NCBI RefSeq assembly: GCF_002993365.1
Contig: NZ_PVNP01000007.1
Span: forward strand, 1 to 38,621
Origin: Marisediminitalea alba
GTDB taxonomy: Bacteria; Pseudomonadota; Gammaproteobacteria; Enterobacterales; Alteromonadaceae
DNA length: 38,621 bases
Reading direction: 5' to 3'
Part shown: piece by piece, positions 26,726 through 35,400 of the stretch
How the letters are laid out: every line of letters starts with the position of its first letter
How positions within the stretch are numbered: position 1 is the stretch's first letter
The notes under the pieces: model-generated
What the model was told of the DNA's origin: nothing
Databases searched by the model: none
What the model saw: the letters and a program-made list of their open reading frames with translations, nothing else
Program-made: the position numbers and the translations under genes

Positions 26726-28030
26726 TTACTCCTGGCTGGCAATCATCTCGGCATCAAATTCAAAAAAGAATTCGCTGCCCTCGCCTACCCGACTGGTGAT
26801 TTGAAGTTTTGAATTATGATGATTCAGCACGTGTTTTACAATGGATAAGCCCAGCCCCGAGCCGCCGGTTTTTCGTGAGCGTGCTTTATCCACCCGGTAA
26901 AAACGTTCGGTCAGTCGCGATAGATGGCGCTGCTCTATACCATCACCGTTATCTTTTACGGCAAACCGCACACCGGCTTTGGTCACCGACCAGTACACGT
27001 CAATATTGCCACCTTCCGGTGTGTAGTTGATGGCGTTAAAAATCAGGTTGGAACAGGCGCTGCGCAGTTCTGTTTCAATACCGTAAATGCGCACCCCGGG
27101 GGTTAAGTGAAACTCAATGTTGTGATGCTTGTCTTTATTCAGCGCATCGGCTTCGATTTTCACCTGATTAAGCATCGCCGCCATATCCACCGTGTTTTCA
27201 TACACGCGCTCAGAGCTCGCTTCAATTCTGGATAGCACCAGTAAGTCTTCAATCAGACTCTGCATACGCTGGGTCTGGGTACTCATTTCAAGATAAGCTT
27301 TTTTCACAAACGGATTAAGCTGTTCATCGGCATCCGGCAGTATTTCAAGATAGCCATTAATTACCGTTAGCGGCGTTCGCAATTCATGAGAAACGTTAGC
27401 GACAAAGTCCTTGCGCATTTCCTCAAGCTGGCTCAGACGCGTGACATCCCGGGCAATCAGCAACAAGTGCTCTTCACCATAGGGCATGATCCGGTACTCG
27501 AAAGATTTTAACGGGTTAAGAGGGGATGGCACTTCAATCGGAAAGTGGTATTTACCGGCATGAAAATACTCAATAAATTCAGGATGGCGGATCAGATTAT
27601 CCAGTCGCCGCCCCGCATCAGACGGCCAGCGCAAGCCCAGCTCCAGACGGGCCAGGCGGTTGCACCAGATAATACAGGCTTTGGAATCCACCACCACCGC
27701 AGCATCGGGCAAAGCTTCAGAGCCTTCGCGGAACCGTTTTACCAGCGCGCCCAACTCTTTGCGTTTGTTACGGTTACGCCGCTGCAGGTAGTAAATCCCT
27801 TCGTAGATATGTTCCCATAATCCACTGACCGACGGTGGCGACATCTTACGGCTGTGCCACAACCAGCGGTTTAATTTGAATAACTGCCAGTAATTAACCA
27901 GCAATAAACCCGTGGCGCCCATAGCCACAGCCAGCAGCATGTCTTCCACGTACCAGCCGATAATCGCAAAGAAGATAAGAAACAGGACGAGTCGCGCAAC
28001 TGACTTTATCCACGAAAAGGGGTAATACAT
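26726..28030 (-). CDS. phoR: Phosphate regulon sensor histidine kinase PhoR
   Basis: A 434-residue membrane kinase that phosphorylates PhoB under phosphate limitation; E. coli PhoR has 431 residues. The N-terminal membrane region (about 10-50) has two hydrophobic stretches, then a linker and a PAS domain (about 95-200, ALPDAAVVVDSKACIIWCNRLA). The dimerisation domain carries the phospho-acceptor His in FVANVSHELRTPLTVINGYL. The ATPase domain follows, with N box NLIFNAINYTPEGG, G1 VKDNGDGIEQ and G2 GGSGLGLSIVKHVL. It follows phoB by 67 bases and is followed immediately by pstS, so the operon is autoregulated through the phoB Pho boxes. Confidence 0.96.
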   Translation of the reverse strand: MYYPFSWIKSVARLVLFLIFFAIIGWYVEDMLLAVAMGATGLLLVNYWQLFKLNRWLWHSRKMSPPSVSGLWEHIYEGIYYLQRRNRNKRKELGALVKRFREGSEALPDAAVVVDSKACIIWCNRLARLELGLRWPSDAGRRLDNLIRHPEFIEYFHAGKYHFPIEVPSPLNPLKSFEYRIMPYGEEHLLLIARDVTRLSQLEEMRKDFVANVSHELRTPLTVINGYLEILPDADEQLNPFVKKAYLEMSTQTQRMQSLIEDLLVLSRIEASSERVYENTVDMAAMLNQVKIEADALNKDKHHNIEFHLTPGVRIYGIETELRSACSNLIFNAINYTPEGGNIDVYWSVTKAGVRFAVKDNGDGIEQRHLSRLTERFYRVDKARSRKTGGSGLGLSIVKHVLNHHNSKLQITSRVGEGSEFFFEFDAEMIASQE

Positions 28031-28097
28031 CCCGGTTGTTCCTTTCTTGCGCGCTGACGATGGGGCAGACTATACCTACCCCAAAGATGAAATCAAA

Positions 28098-28787
28098 TTA
28101 AAGCTTAGTCGAAAAGCGGTAACCTGCACCTCTGACCGTTTGGATCATGGCGTCGTGTCCCTGACCACCAATGGCTTTGCGTAAACGGCGAATATGCACG
28201 TCCACCGTGCGATCTTCCACGTAGACGTTGGTGCCCCAAACATTGTCGAGCAATTGTTCACGGCTATACACCCGCTCAGGATGCGTCATGAAAAAGTGCA
28301 ATAACTTGTATTCTGTAGGGCCCATATCCAGCGCTTCGTCATTGGCCATTACCCGATGCGAGATAGGCTCTAACTTAAGACCATTAAATTCAATAGGTTG
28401 CTCATTTGAAGTGGGTGTAACGCGGCGCATCACTGCCTTTATACGAGCCACCAGCTCCTTGGGCGAAAACGGTTTGGTAATGTAATCGTCCGCACCAGCA
28501 TCCAGGCCACGGATTTTATCGTCTTCCTCGCCGCGAGCAGTCAGCATGATGACCGGAATATCCCGGGTAAATTCATGTTGCTTCAGGCTTTTGGCCAGTT
28601 GAACGCCGCTACCACCAGGTAGCATCCAGTCCAACAAAATTAAATCAGGATAAGGTTCTACCAACTTTTGTTGCGCGATATCGTAATCTTCTGCTTCGAT
28701 AGTCTCAAATCCCGACTGTTCCAGCACAAAAGATAGCATGTCGCGAATAGGCGCTTCATCCTCTACCAACAAGACTCTTCTTGACAT
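28098..28787 (-). CDS. phoB: Phosphate regulon response regulator PhoB
   Basis: An OmpR-family regulator: receiver domain (about 1-120), with the phospho-acceptor Asp in [13 protein letters not shown] and the conserved Lys in [20 protein letters not shown], then a winged-helix DNA-binding domain (about 130-229, [20 protein letters not shown] and [14 protein letters not shown]). Closely similar to E. coli PhoB, including identity in the DNA-recognition helix region. The open frame starts at 28805, but the ATG at 28787 gives [11 protein letters not shown] and 229 residues, the E. coli length. Because the recognition region is conserved, the E. coli Pho-box consensus can be used to look for targets here. 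Confidence 0.97.
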   Translation of the reverse strand: MSRRVLLVEDEAPIRDMLSFVLEQSGFETIEAEDYDIAQQKLVEPYPDLILLDWMLPGGSGVQLAKSLKQHEFTRDIPVIMLTARGEEDDKIRGLDAGADDYITKPFSPKELVARIKAVMRRVTPTSNEQPIEFNGLKLEPISHRVMANDEALDMGPTEYKLLHFFMTHPERVYSREQLLDNVWGTNVYVEDRTVDVHIRRLRKAIGGQGHDAMIQTVRGAGYRFSTKL

Positions 28788-28819
28788 AGATTTTTTCCAG
28801 CTCATAACAAAACGCCGCT

Positions 28820-28872
28820 ATTATTATCAGGGAGTGTGACAATTTTATTAAACGATTACATTTATATGTCAA
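28820..28872 (-). promoter_or_regulatory. Pho-box promoter of phoB with tandem boxes
   Basis: On the minus strand the proximal box is GTTTAAT-AAAA-TTGTCAC (28836-28853), followed after exactly 10 bases by the -10 hexamer AATAAT (28820-28825, 5 of 6). One base further upstream is a second box, TTGACAT-ATAA-ATGTAAT (28855-28872), with 5 of 7 matches in each half. This fits autoregulation of phoBR. Confidence 0.72.
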
Positions 28873-29051
28873 GTTTGTGACTGCGATTACCTGATTTATT
28901 GGGATGATTGCATAAATAAATATGCCCGAAAACTTACCGGGAACAATAAATAGTAGCGAAAATGTAAAGATGATTTGAATATAAAAAAGCATGGCGTAGT
29001 ATGAAGGCGATTTAGTCATTGCGCTAATTATCAGGAACTCGAGCTAAGAAC

Positions 29052-29080
29052 TTGTCTATTCAGCAATTAACACATATTCT
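29052..29080 (+). promoter_or_regulatory. Predicted sigma-70 promoter of the orphan sensor kinase
   Basis: TTGTCT (29052-29057) and TATTCT (29075-29080) are 17 bases apart, each matching 4 of 6 consensus positions. Transcription would start near 29087, with a leader of about 38 bases to the ATG at 29125. This argues against the TTG start at 29080, which overlaps the -10 box. Confidence 0.5.
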
Positions 29081-29124
29081 TGAAAGAGTTCAAAAACTCA
29101 TCAGTAATATTAGATAGGTATCAG

Positions 29125-30852
29125 ATGGCGTCGGTTCAGACAGGGTTGTCGAGAAAGCTACTAACACGCGTTTTGTCGGTATACTTTTTTCTGACTTTCA
29201 TTGTGACCATTGGCCAAATTTTTACTGAGTATCTCAGCACCAAAAGCCACATTGAATCTGAACTCCAGACCCTGAAAAATACCTTCTCCACCAGTCTTAC
29301 CCGGGCCATATGGGAAGTAAACATTCCTCAGGCACAATCGATTGCCGAAGGACTCATGGAGTTACCCATTGTTACCGGTGTTCAAATTCGCGATGAGAAT
29401 GGCGATTACATCGCTGATTTAGGCGTGACCATTGCACAAATTCGCGCGCCCTTCACCAGCGGCGAACTCGAAGATCATGACGGCGGCCTGTTCAGTTACA
29501 GCTTTCCGTTGATTTTTGAATTCTCCAACCGTGCTTCCACCGTGGGCGATGTCACTCTGTATTCTAACTTCGATATTATTTTTGGCCGTATCGAAGTGGG
29601 GATTTTCTTTTTAATCGGCAATGCGATTGTTAAAACCGCTTTTCTGGTATTTTTGTTTATGACCGCTTTCCGTCGCATGCTGTCGGATCCGTTGATGGAA
29701 GTGACGCAGAAAATGAGTGCGTTCAATCCGGATAACCCGGAGCAATCAAAAATCTACCTGACCCTCGATGACGAAAACGAACTACGCCTGCTGCAGTATT
29801 CTTACAACCAGGTAATCGATGATCTGATTGTCTCCCAGCAACAGTTGAAAAACACGCAAAGTGAGCTGCAACGGGTGAATAAAAAGCTCGACGACCAGAA
29901 CCTGTTGCTGGAACAGGAAGTGGCTAAGAAAACCGCTTCGCTGAGTCAGATCATGCTGGATTTGGAACGCCAGAAAGACGAACTCATTGCTAAACAACGC
30001 GAACTTCGCCAGGAAAACGAAAACCGTCAGTACGTCGAAAACGTGCTGCGGGAAAAGAATAAAGAACTTGCCCAGTCTATGGAAAATCTTAAACTGGCTC
30101 AGGATCAACTGCTTGAGTCTGAACGGATGGCCTCGCTGGGTGGCCTGGTAGCCGGTATTGCCCACGACGTGAATACGCCACTGGGCGTTGGAGTAACCGC
30201 CGCCAGCTTTCTTAATGAACGCCTGGCTGAGGTACGCAAAAACTATGCGGATAAATCCCTCACCAATAAAACCATGGCGTCGTTTTTGGATGAAGCGGAA
30301 CAAACGACTAATCTGCTGATGGCTAATTTAAACCGCGCATCGGACCTGATCACCAGCTTCAAGCAAGTTGCGGTAGACCAAACCAGTGAAGCAGAACGGG
30401 TGTTTAACCTGAACAATTACCTGCATGAGATTTTACAATCCCTTGGCCCGTCCTTTAAGCACACACGGCACGAGGTCAATGTACAGTGCCCCGATGACCT
30501 GTACATTCGCTCGGTGCCCGGCATCATAGCCCAGATCATCACCAATATGATTATGAATTCCATTATTCATGGCTTTGAGAACAAGGCCGATGGTCACATT
30601 GATATTGCCGTACAACAAGATGGTGAAGACGTCTTGCTGACCTACCAGGACGATGGCTGCGGCATCCCGGCCGATCAGCTAGGCCAACTCTTTGATGCGT
30701 TCTTTACTACTAAACGTGGTCAGGGCGGTAGTGGTCTGGGCACTCATATAATGTACAACTTGGTAACCCAGGCGCTCGACGGCAATATCGAAGCCAGCAG
30801 TGAGCCCGGCCAGGGCCTGCGCTACGAAATCCGCTTCCCGGCCCGAACCTGA
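29125..30852 (+). CDS. Membrane sensor histidine kinase, orphan
   Basis: A 575-residue kinase. It has two membrane segments (about 12-35 and 158-185) flanking a periplasmic sensor domain of about 120 residues (TRAIWEVNIPQAQSIAEGLM), a HAMP-like linker, and a long coiled coil (about 235-335). The kinase core has H box GLVAGIAHDVNTPLGVGVTA, N box NMIMNSIIHGFENK, G1 YQDDGCGIP and G2 GQGGSGLGTHIMYNLV. The H box has Asp after the phospho-acceptor His, a variant common in this HDxNTPLG subgroup. No response regulator is adjacent. It is divergent from phoB but has its own promoter without Pho boxes. The ATG at 29125 (AGATAGG upstream) is chosen over the TTG at 29080. The signal sensed is unknown. 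Confidence 0.9.
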   Translation: MASVQTGLSRKLLTRVLSVYFFLTFIVTIGQIFTEYLSTKSHIESELQTLKNTFSTSLTRAIWEVNIPQAQSIAEGLMELPIVTGVQIRDENGDYIADLGVTIAQIRAPFTSGELEDHDGGLFSYSFPLIFEFSNRASTVGDVTLYSNFDIIFGRIEVGIFFLIGNAIVKTAFLVFLFMTAFRRMLSDPLMEVTQKMSAFNPDNPEQSKIYLTLDDENELRLLQYSYNQVIDDLIVSQQQLKNTQSELQRVNKKLDDQNLLLEQEVAKKTASLSQIMLDLERQKDELIAKQRELRQENENRQYVENVLREKNKELAQSMENLKLAQDQLLESERMASLGGLVAGIAHDVNTPLGVGVTAASFLNERLAEVRKNYADKSLTNKTMASFLDEAEQTTNLLMANLNRASDLITSFKQVAVDQTSEAERVFNLNNYLHEILQSLGPSFKHTRHEVNVQCPDDLYIRSVPGIIAQIITNMIMNSIIHGFENKADGHIDIAVQQDGEDVLLTYQDDGCGIPADQLGQLFDAFFTTKRGQGGSGLGTHIMYNLVTQALDGNIEASSEPGQGLRYEIRFPART

Positions 30853-30948
30853 TACACATTCTGCGGCCGGCAAAATCACCTGCAGTAGTTGCGCAGTTAC
30901 CAGCGCGCTGCTAACCTTTCGGCCTTTTCAAAATGACAGATCTTCTTT

Positions 30949-31857
30949 ATGTGGTTTAAGAATATAAAAGCCTACCGGCTCACCCAGCCGCTGGCCCTCA
31001 ATGATGATGAGTTACAAACGGCGTTAAATGAACTCGCCTTTCGCCCCTGTGGCAGCCAGGAAAGTGCCACCATGGGCTTTGTCTCACCGTTACACGATGC
31101 CGGCCAGAACACCCTGCTATTCCACCAGACGCAGTTGCGTTACTGGATCACGCTGAAGAAGCAGGAACGTTTACTGCCTTCTTCCGTAATTAATTCTGAG
31201 CTGGCCGACAAAGTTGCTCAAATTGAGGCAGAAACCGGCTCACCAGTAGGTAAAAAAGCCCAATCGGATCTAAAGCAGGAAATCATTACCCGCCTGTTAC
31301 CCCAAGCCTTTGTAAAAAATTCTTATACCAACGGTTTTATCTCAATTGCTGATAATTTAGTGATTGTCGATGCCAGCGCCGACGGCAAAGCCGAAGCGTT
31401 TCTGGCCATGGTCCGTAAGGCCCTGGGTTCTTTGCCGGTAGTTCCTTTGGTTCGTCACAGCCTGCAAAGTGAACTGACTCACTGGTTAACCGATAAGCCA
31501 CCCGCCAAAATTGAGTTACTGGAAGAAGCGGAGTTTAAATCTACCGATGAAGTAGGTAGCGTTATTCGCTGTAAAAATCAGCCGCTGGACAGCGAAGAAA
31601 TTCAGCTCCACCTGGATGCCGGTAAACTGGTACAAAAAGTGGCTTTCGATTTCGACGAAACGTTGGAAGCGGTCATTCAGGAAGACGGCTCGGTAAAACG
31701 GATTAAGTTTACCGACCGGATCAAAGAAGAAACTCAGGATATTCCTAAGGATCAGGTAGCAGCTCGCTTAGACGCTGAGTTCAGCCTGATGTCTGCAGAG
31801 ATGTGTGCCTTTGTTAATTTCCTGAGCGAAGCGCTGGACCTCGATAAAGACAGTTAA
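30949..31857 (+). CDS. rdgC: Recombination-associated protein RdgC
   Basis: RdgC is a ring-shaped, non-specific DNA-binding protein on the nucleoid that limits RecA activity. The 302-residue protein matches E. coli RdgC (303) along its length: MWFKNIKAYRL, FRPCGSQESATMGFVSPL, KKQERLLPSSVINSELADKV, LPQAFVKNSYTN, LGSLPVVPL, ELLEEAEFKS and EDGSVKRIKFTDRIKEETQD. The ATG at 30949 is fixed by this conserved start, though its ribosome site is weak. It converges on the DUF418 gene with a 4-base overlap of stop codons. Confidence 0.97.
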   Translation: MWFKNIKAYRLTQPLALNDDELQTALNELAFRPCGSQESATMGFVSPLHDAGQNTLLFHQTQLRYWITLKKQERLLPSSVINSELADKVAQIEAETGSPVGKKAQSDLKQEIITRLLPQAFVKNSYTNGFISIADNLVIVDASADGKAEAFLAMVRKALGSLPVVPLVRHSLQSELTHWLTDKPPAKIELLEEAEFKSTDEVGSVIRCKNQPLDSEEIQLHLDAGKLVQKVAFDFDETLEAVIQEDGSVKRIKFTDRIKEETQDIPKDQVAARLDAEFSLMSAEMCAFVNFLSEALDLDKDS

Positions 31858-33089
31858 GCAGCCTGCCTGGCCCTTCGCTGCAGCACTGGTTGCCAGCGGC
31901 GTTGGGTCAGGTTACGCCATACTCGCTCCATAGGCCCGCTACTGAAGCGGCTCAGCCACCAGCGTGAGAAACCCAGTTGCACAGCCCATATAGCTATTAC
32001 GATCAGGGTAAGTGAACTACGCTGTAATTCACCAAATAAACCCAGCCCCCAGCCATAAAAAATGGCACAACAAAGCACCGTTTGCAGCAGATAATTAGAC
32101 AGCGCCATCTGCCCTACCGGCGCCAGATAGTTTACCACCGCTCCTTGCCAGTTATTGCCGGCCACTTTCACCAGCCACATCACCAGACACACATATCCCC
32201 AGGCTAAAACCAGTGCGCCCCAGTAATTGGGAAACCGGTAGACGGTCGTAAATTCAGGTATCACCACACCATTTTGTTTACTCAGCAAAGCCCCCGCCCC
32301 ACATATCAAAGCGCCGATAATGACGCCCAGTATGCCATTTAGCCGGTAAAATTTAAGTGACCGGCTCGCTGTTACAATACCGAGCTTGTACAGCGCCATG
32401 CCTATCAGCATTAAGCCGCACATGCGAAACTCCACGGCGATCAGTGCATTGACGTGAAAATCCAACGTGGTATCAACCCGCATCGACGCTCTTTGCCACC
32501 AATTGCCCTGATAGGCGGCTATTTCTTGCTGGAGCTTTGCCAATGGCGGGCTAATACTGTGAATAACCTCCAGTTGCTCGGCGTCAGACATGCCTCCCCA
32601 TGAGTAATACACCAGTAATAACAACAGCATCAGAATACTTTGCAGGAATAAGCCAAAGCTGAGTAGCTTTTTCACCGACCAGTTTCTGCACTTAAATATC
32701 AGCATGCCGCCAATAGCGTAGGTCACCAGAATATCTCCCCACCACAAACCATAGGCATGCAATAAGCCAATCAGCAGCAACCAGAACATCCGACGATAGT
32801 GCACCTGCTTAGCATTGATGGGATCAGGCTGGCGCTCTGCCATCATGGCAATACCTGCGCCGAATAAAGCGGCAAACAATGCGTAAAACTTTTCTGCGAA
32901 GAACATCTCCACCAGGAACCACTGCCACTCGTTTACGGCGCTTAACGGCCCCAGCGCGAAAGGGTTATCATAAAGCGCCCGGGGAAACGCAAAAGCAATA
33001 ATGTTCATCATCAGAATGCCGAGCAGGGCAACGCCGCGTAGCGCATCAAGGCTTATAATGCGGGTGGCTGGTGATATCTGCAGACTCAT
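31854..33089 (-). CDS. DUF418 family (YeiB-like) membrane protein
   Basis: A 411-residue polytopic inner-membrane protein. The N-terminus RIISLDALRGVALLGILMMN is the family signature, followed by FFAEKFYALFAALFGAGIAM and YRRMFWLLLIGLLHAYGLWW. The C-terminal DUF418 domain (about 245-400) contains APVGQMALSNYLLQTVLCCA and FSRWWLSRFSSGPMERVWRN. About ten to twelve membrane segments are expected. The family's substrate and function are unknown; the fold is related to acyltransferase-3 proteins. AAGGA lies 6 bases before the ATG. No close partner is apparent. Confidence 0.9.
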   Translation of the reverse strand: MSLQISPATRIISLDALRGVALLGILMMNIIAFAFPRALYDNPFALGPLSAVNEWQWFLVEMFFAEKFYALFAALFGAGIAMMAERQPDPINAKQVHYRRMFWLLLIGLLHAYGLWWGDILVTYAIGGMLIFKCRNWSVKKLLSFGLFLQSILMLLLLLVYYSWGGMSDAEQLEVIHSISPPLAKLQQEIAAYQGNWWQRASMRVDTTLDFHVNALIAVEFRMCGLMLIGMALYKLGIVTASRSLKFYRLNGILGVIIGALICGAGALLSKQNGVVIPEFTTVYRFPNYWGALVLAWGYVCLVMWLVKVAGNNWQGAVVNYLAPVGQMALSNYLLQTVLCCAIFYGWGLGLFGELQRSSLTLIVIAIWAVQLGFSRWWLSRFSSGPMERVWRNLTQRRWQPVLQRRARQAA

Positions 33090-33260
33090 TGCTTGTCCTT
33101 AAGCATTGGCGGTTTCCTTTAGGTTTGATTGGAATTTGTTGGCATTTAGCTGTTGCCTGTGGCGACAGTATACATCAATCCAACACAGTAAACCCTGCAC
33201 CAACGAATAGAAACGACTGTTGAGCACCGCTTCACAAGGATGATTAATAACGGCCCACCA

Positions 33261-33319
33261 ATTGTGCGCTATAACGCACAATGCTATATTAACCTCAAGC
33301 GTACGTTATAACGCACATT
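33261..33319 (+). promoter_or_regulatory. Promoter of the BenE-family gene overlapped by two operators
   Basis: A perfect 22-base dyad (33261-33282) has arms ATTGTGCG and CGCACAAT around CTATAA. A related site (33297-33319) repeats TATAACGCACA, offset by 37 bases. A likely promoter, TTGTGC (33262-33267) and TATATT (33285-33290) with 17-base spacing, has its -35 inside the first site. The second site lies at the expected transcription start. This is the layout of a repressor-controlled promoter. Confidence 0.7.
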
Positions 33320-33348
33320 CAGAGTTTTATACACAGGTAAATTTGGCC

Positions 33349-34527
33349 ATGAACCACAATCACTCGCTTCAGCTTAGTCACGTAGCCGCCGGCTCCAGTT
33401 CTGTCATTGTAGGTTACAGTAGTTCGGTGGTAATAGTGATTGAAGCGGCCAGACAGGCCGGCACCAGCGAATCTCAACTGATAAGCTGGTTACTGGTGCT
33501 CGGTCTGGCAATGGGCCTGAGCACTCTGTTTTTTTCGTGGCGTTTTAAAATGCCGGTAATTACAGCATGGTCGACGCCCGGCGCAGTTTTTTTAATTTCT
33601 ACCGCAGGTGATTTCTCACTGGCTGAGATTACCGGTGCCTTTTTATTTGCCGGGCTCCTTAGCCTTTTGGCAGCACGCAGTCGTTTACTGATGCGCGGTA
33701 TTGAACGAATTCCCCCGGCACTATCCGCCGCTATGCTGGCAGGGATCTTATTGCCCTACTGTCTGGGTGTGTTTACCAGCGCTCAGGACTATCCTTTGCT
33801 GAGTATGCTGTTTATTCTGATTTATCTGCTTGGCAGTCGCTGGTTTCCCCGTTACCTGATGCTGGTTTTACTGGTGGTTGCAGCGTTGGCCGCACTGATG
33901 CTAACCGGCACCAGCAGCAAGCCTATCCGCTTTGCGCTGCCGATCCTTGAGTGGGTTATGCCTGCTTTCAATGGCGCCGCACTTATCAGTATTGGTCTAC
34001 CGCTTTTTCTCATTACTACCTTGTCGCAAAACCTGCCGGGGATCAGTATTCAACACAGCCATGGCTATAAGCCAGACAACCGGTTTGTATTAACGGGCAT
34101 AGCTATGGTGCAGCTGTTCAGTGCCCCGTTTGGCGGTTTCATGATTAACCTGGCGGCGATAACCGCTGCTATTTGCATGGCCGACAATGTGGATGAAAAC
34201 CCGGCCAAGCGCTACCTGGCTGGCGTAGTGGCCGGGGTTGGCTATTGTCTTGCCGGCCTGTTTGCCGTCACCATCACTTTGATTTTTACTCAGATGCCAC
34301 AGGTGGTAACCAGCTTACTGGCAGGCATTGCACTGTTATCCACCCTACAATCGAGTTTGTTGCGCAGTTTACAGGATGCGCCATTCAGGCAGGGTGCAAT
34401 ACTAACCTTGCTGTGCAGTGCATCAGGATTAAGCCTCGCGGGAATCAGCGCACCGGTCTGGGGGCTGCTTGCGGGAGTAGTAACGCTTTGGCTGCATCCT
34501 CAATGGAAACAGCCGGTAAAGCCATAA
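33349..34527 (+). CDS. BenE family benzoate/aromatic acid transporter
   Basis: A 392-residue membrane protein of the BenE family (E. coli YdcO has 391), proton symporters for benzoate or related compounds. Conserved segments are HVAAGSSSVIVGYSSSVVIV, FKMPVITAWSTPGAVFLIST, GIERIPPALSAAMLAGILLP, GLPLFLITTLSQNLPGISIQ, FGGFMINLAAITAAICMA and AKRYLAGVVAGVGYCLAGLF. About 12 membrane helices are expected. The open frame runs up to 33262 through the operator region; the ATG at 33349 begins MNHNHSLQLSHV and fits the family. The real substrate cannot be told; no benzoate degradation genes are present. It is transcribed alone from an operator-rich promoter and ends at a hairpin shared with the HDOD gene. 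Confidence 0.92.
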   Translation: MNHNHSLQLSHVAAGSSSVIVGYSSSVVIVIEAARQAGTSESQLISWLLVLGLAMGLSTLFFSWRFKMPVITAWSTPGAVFLISTAGDFSLAEITGAFLFAGLLSLLAARSRLLMRGIERIPPALSAAMLAGILLPYCLGVFTSAQDYPLLSMLFILIYLLGSRWFPRYLMLVLLVVAALAALMLTGTSSKPIRFALPILEWVMPAFNGAALISIGLPLFLITTLSQNLPGISIQHSHGYKPDNRFVLTGIAMVQLFSAPFGGFMINLAAITAAICMADNVDENPAKRYLAGVVAGVGYCLAGLFAVTITLIFTQMPQVVTSLLAGIALLSTLQSSLLRSLQDAPFRQGAILTLLCSASGLSLAGISAPVWGLLAGVVTLWLHPQWKQPVKP

Positions 34528-34536
34528 AACTATAAA

Positions 34537-34558
34537 CGGGGCCGTTAAACGGGCCCCG
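34537..34558 (-). terminator. GC-rich terminator hairpin between convergent genes
   Basis: The dyad CGGGGCC / GGCCCCG encloses a GTTAAACG loop between the BenE-type and HDOD genes. On the minus strand it is followed by TTTATAGTTTT, so it best serves the HDOD gene; rightward function is less clear. Confidence 0.72.
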
Positions 34559-34563
34559 GGGGA

Positions 34564-35400
34564 TCAGGCAAAGATTTGTTTAGCCGCAGCCCGCATTTCA
34601 GCAAAATCGTCAGACAGCAGTGAGTTTACATCTTCCACCACACCACGCTGAATGGCCAGGTTAAGCACTGCGTCTTTCTTACTGTTGATTTGGCCCGCTA
34701 ATGCCGCGCCGACTCTCACAAAGTCGATGTAGCCTAGCTTTTCAGGAATGTAAGCCAGATCGTGCCAGCGCTCAGCCACCACTACGAAATCTTCGCCGAA
34801 TTCCCAGCTTCGCATAATGCTGCCGCCTACTTTAGGGGCCAGCTTGTCGATGGCATCGTTGAGGAAGCTAGGGCTGGCAAACACCTCAGTGTGACGCTCT
34901 GCCTCAGTTAAAATTGGCAAAACGCCAATACTATGGATTAAAGCCATTAACGTCATGGTATCAATGGTGAAATCGCGCTTCTTGGTTCTCGCCGTGTACA
35001 TTTGTAATGCCGCCATCGAATTGGCAACTACGTCAACGGTGTTTGCCCATTCTTTTTTCATGTACTCACCAACCAGCTCGTTTTTTGAAACGAACAGTTG
35101 TTCCATTGCCAGCGCCGTTGCAATGTTTTTGATTTGTCTCAGGCCTATGCGGGTAACGGCCTGCGAGATGGAGGTTACTTTTACCGCTCGCCCCATGTAG
35201 GCACTGTTAGAAATTTTGATCATCCTCGCACTCAGCGATGGATCCTGGCCAATCACCTCACCCATATCCTGTAAGTTGATATCCGGATCGTCTGCGGCTT
35301 TGCGTACTTTTAACGCCACAGCGGGTAACGTTGGCAGCACCAACGTATCGTTTTTAATCTTTTCAACCAGAATGGTGAGTAGCGCATTTTGTGTAGACAT
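34564..35400 (-). CDS. HDOD domain protein
   Basis: A 278-residue protein whose main part (about 18-220) is an HDOD domain, a non-catalytic relative of HD phosphohydrolases used in bacterial signalling. Recognisable are LPTLPAVALKVRKAADDPDI, IGQDPSLSARMIKISNSAYM, ISQAVTRIGLRQIKNIATAL, LALIHSIGVLPILTE-like MALIHSIGVLPILTE, and WEFGEDFVVVAERWHD. No GGDEF, EAL or receiver domain is attached. AGGTAGGA precedes the ATG. A regulatory role in motility or second-messenger signalling is plausible, but no partner is adjacent. Confidence 0.9.
   Translation of the reverse strand: MSTQNALLTILVEKIKNDTLVLPTLPAVALKVRKAADDPDINLQDMGEVIGQDPSLSARMIKISNSAYMGRAVKVTSISQAVTRIGLRQIKNIATALAMEQLFVSKNELVGEYMKKEWANTVDVVANSMAALQMYTARTKKRDFTIDTMTLMALIHSIGVLPILTEAERHTEVFASPSFLNDAIDKLAPKVGGSIMRSWEFGEDFVVVAERWHDLAYIPEKLGYIDFVRVGAALAGQINSKKDAVLNLAIQRGVVEDVNSLLSDDFAEMRAAAKQIFA

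Noticed and set aside
28756..29019. 87-codon leftward open frame covering the phoB promoter
   Set aside because: It overlaps the start of phoB and contains both Pho boxes; the product is a low-complexity hydrophobic chain without a ribosome site.
33099..33281. 60-codon leftward open frame before the BenE-type gene
   Set aside because: Its start lies inside the operator dyad and no ribosome site or known product is seen.
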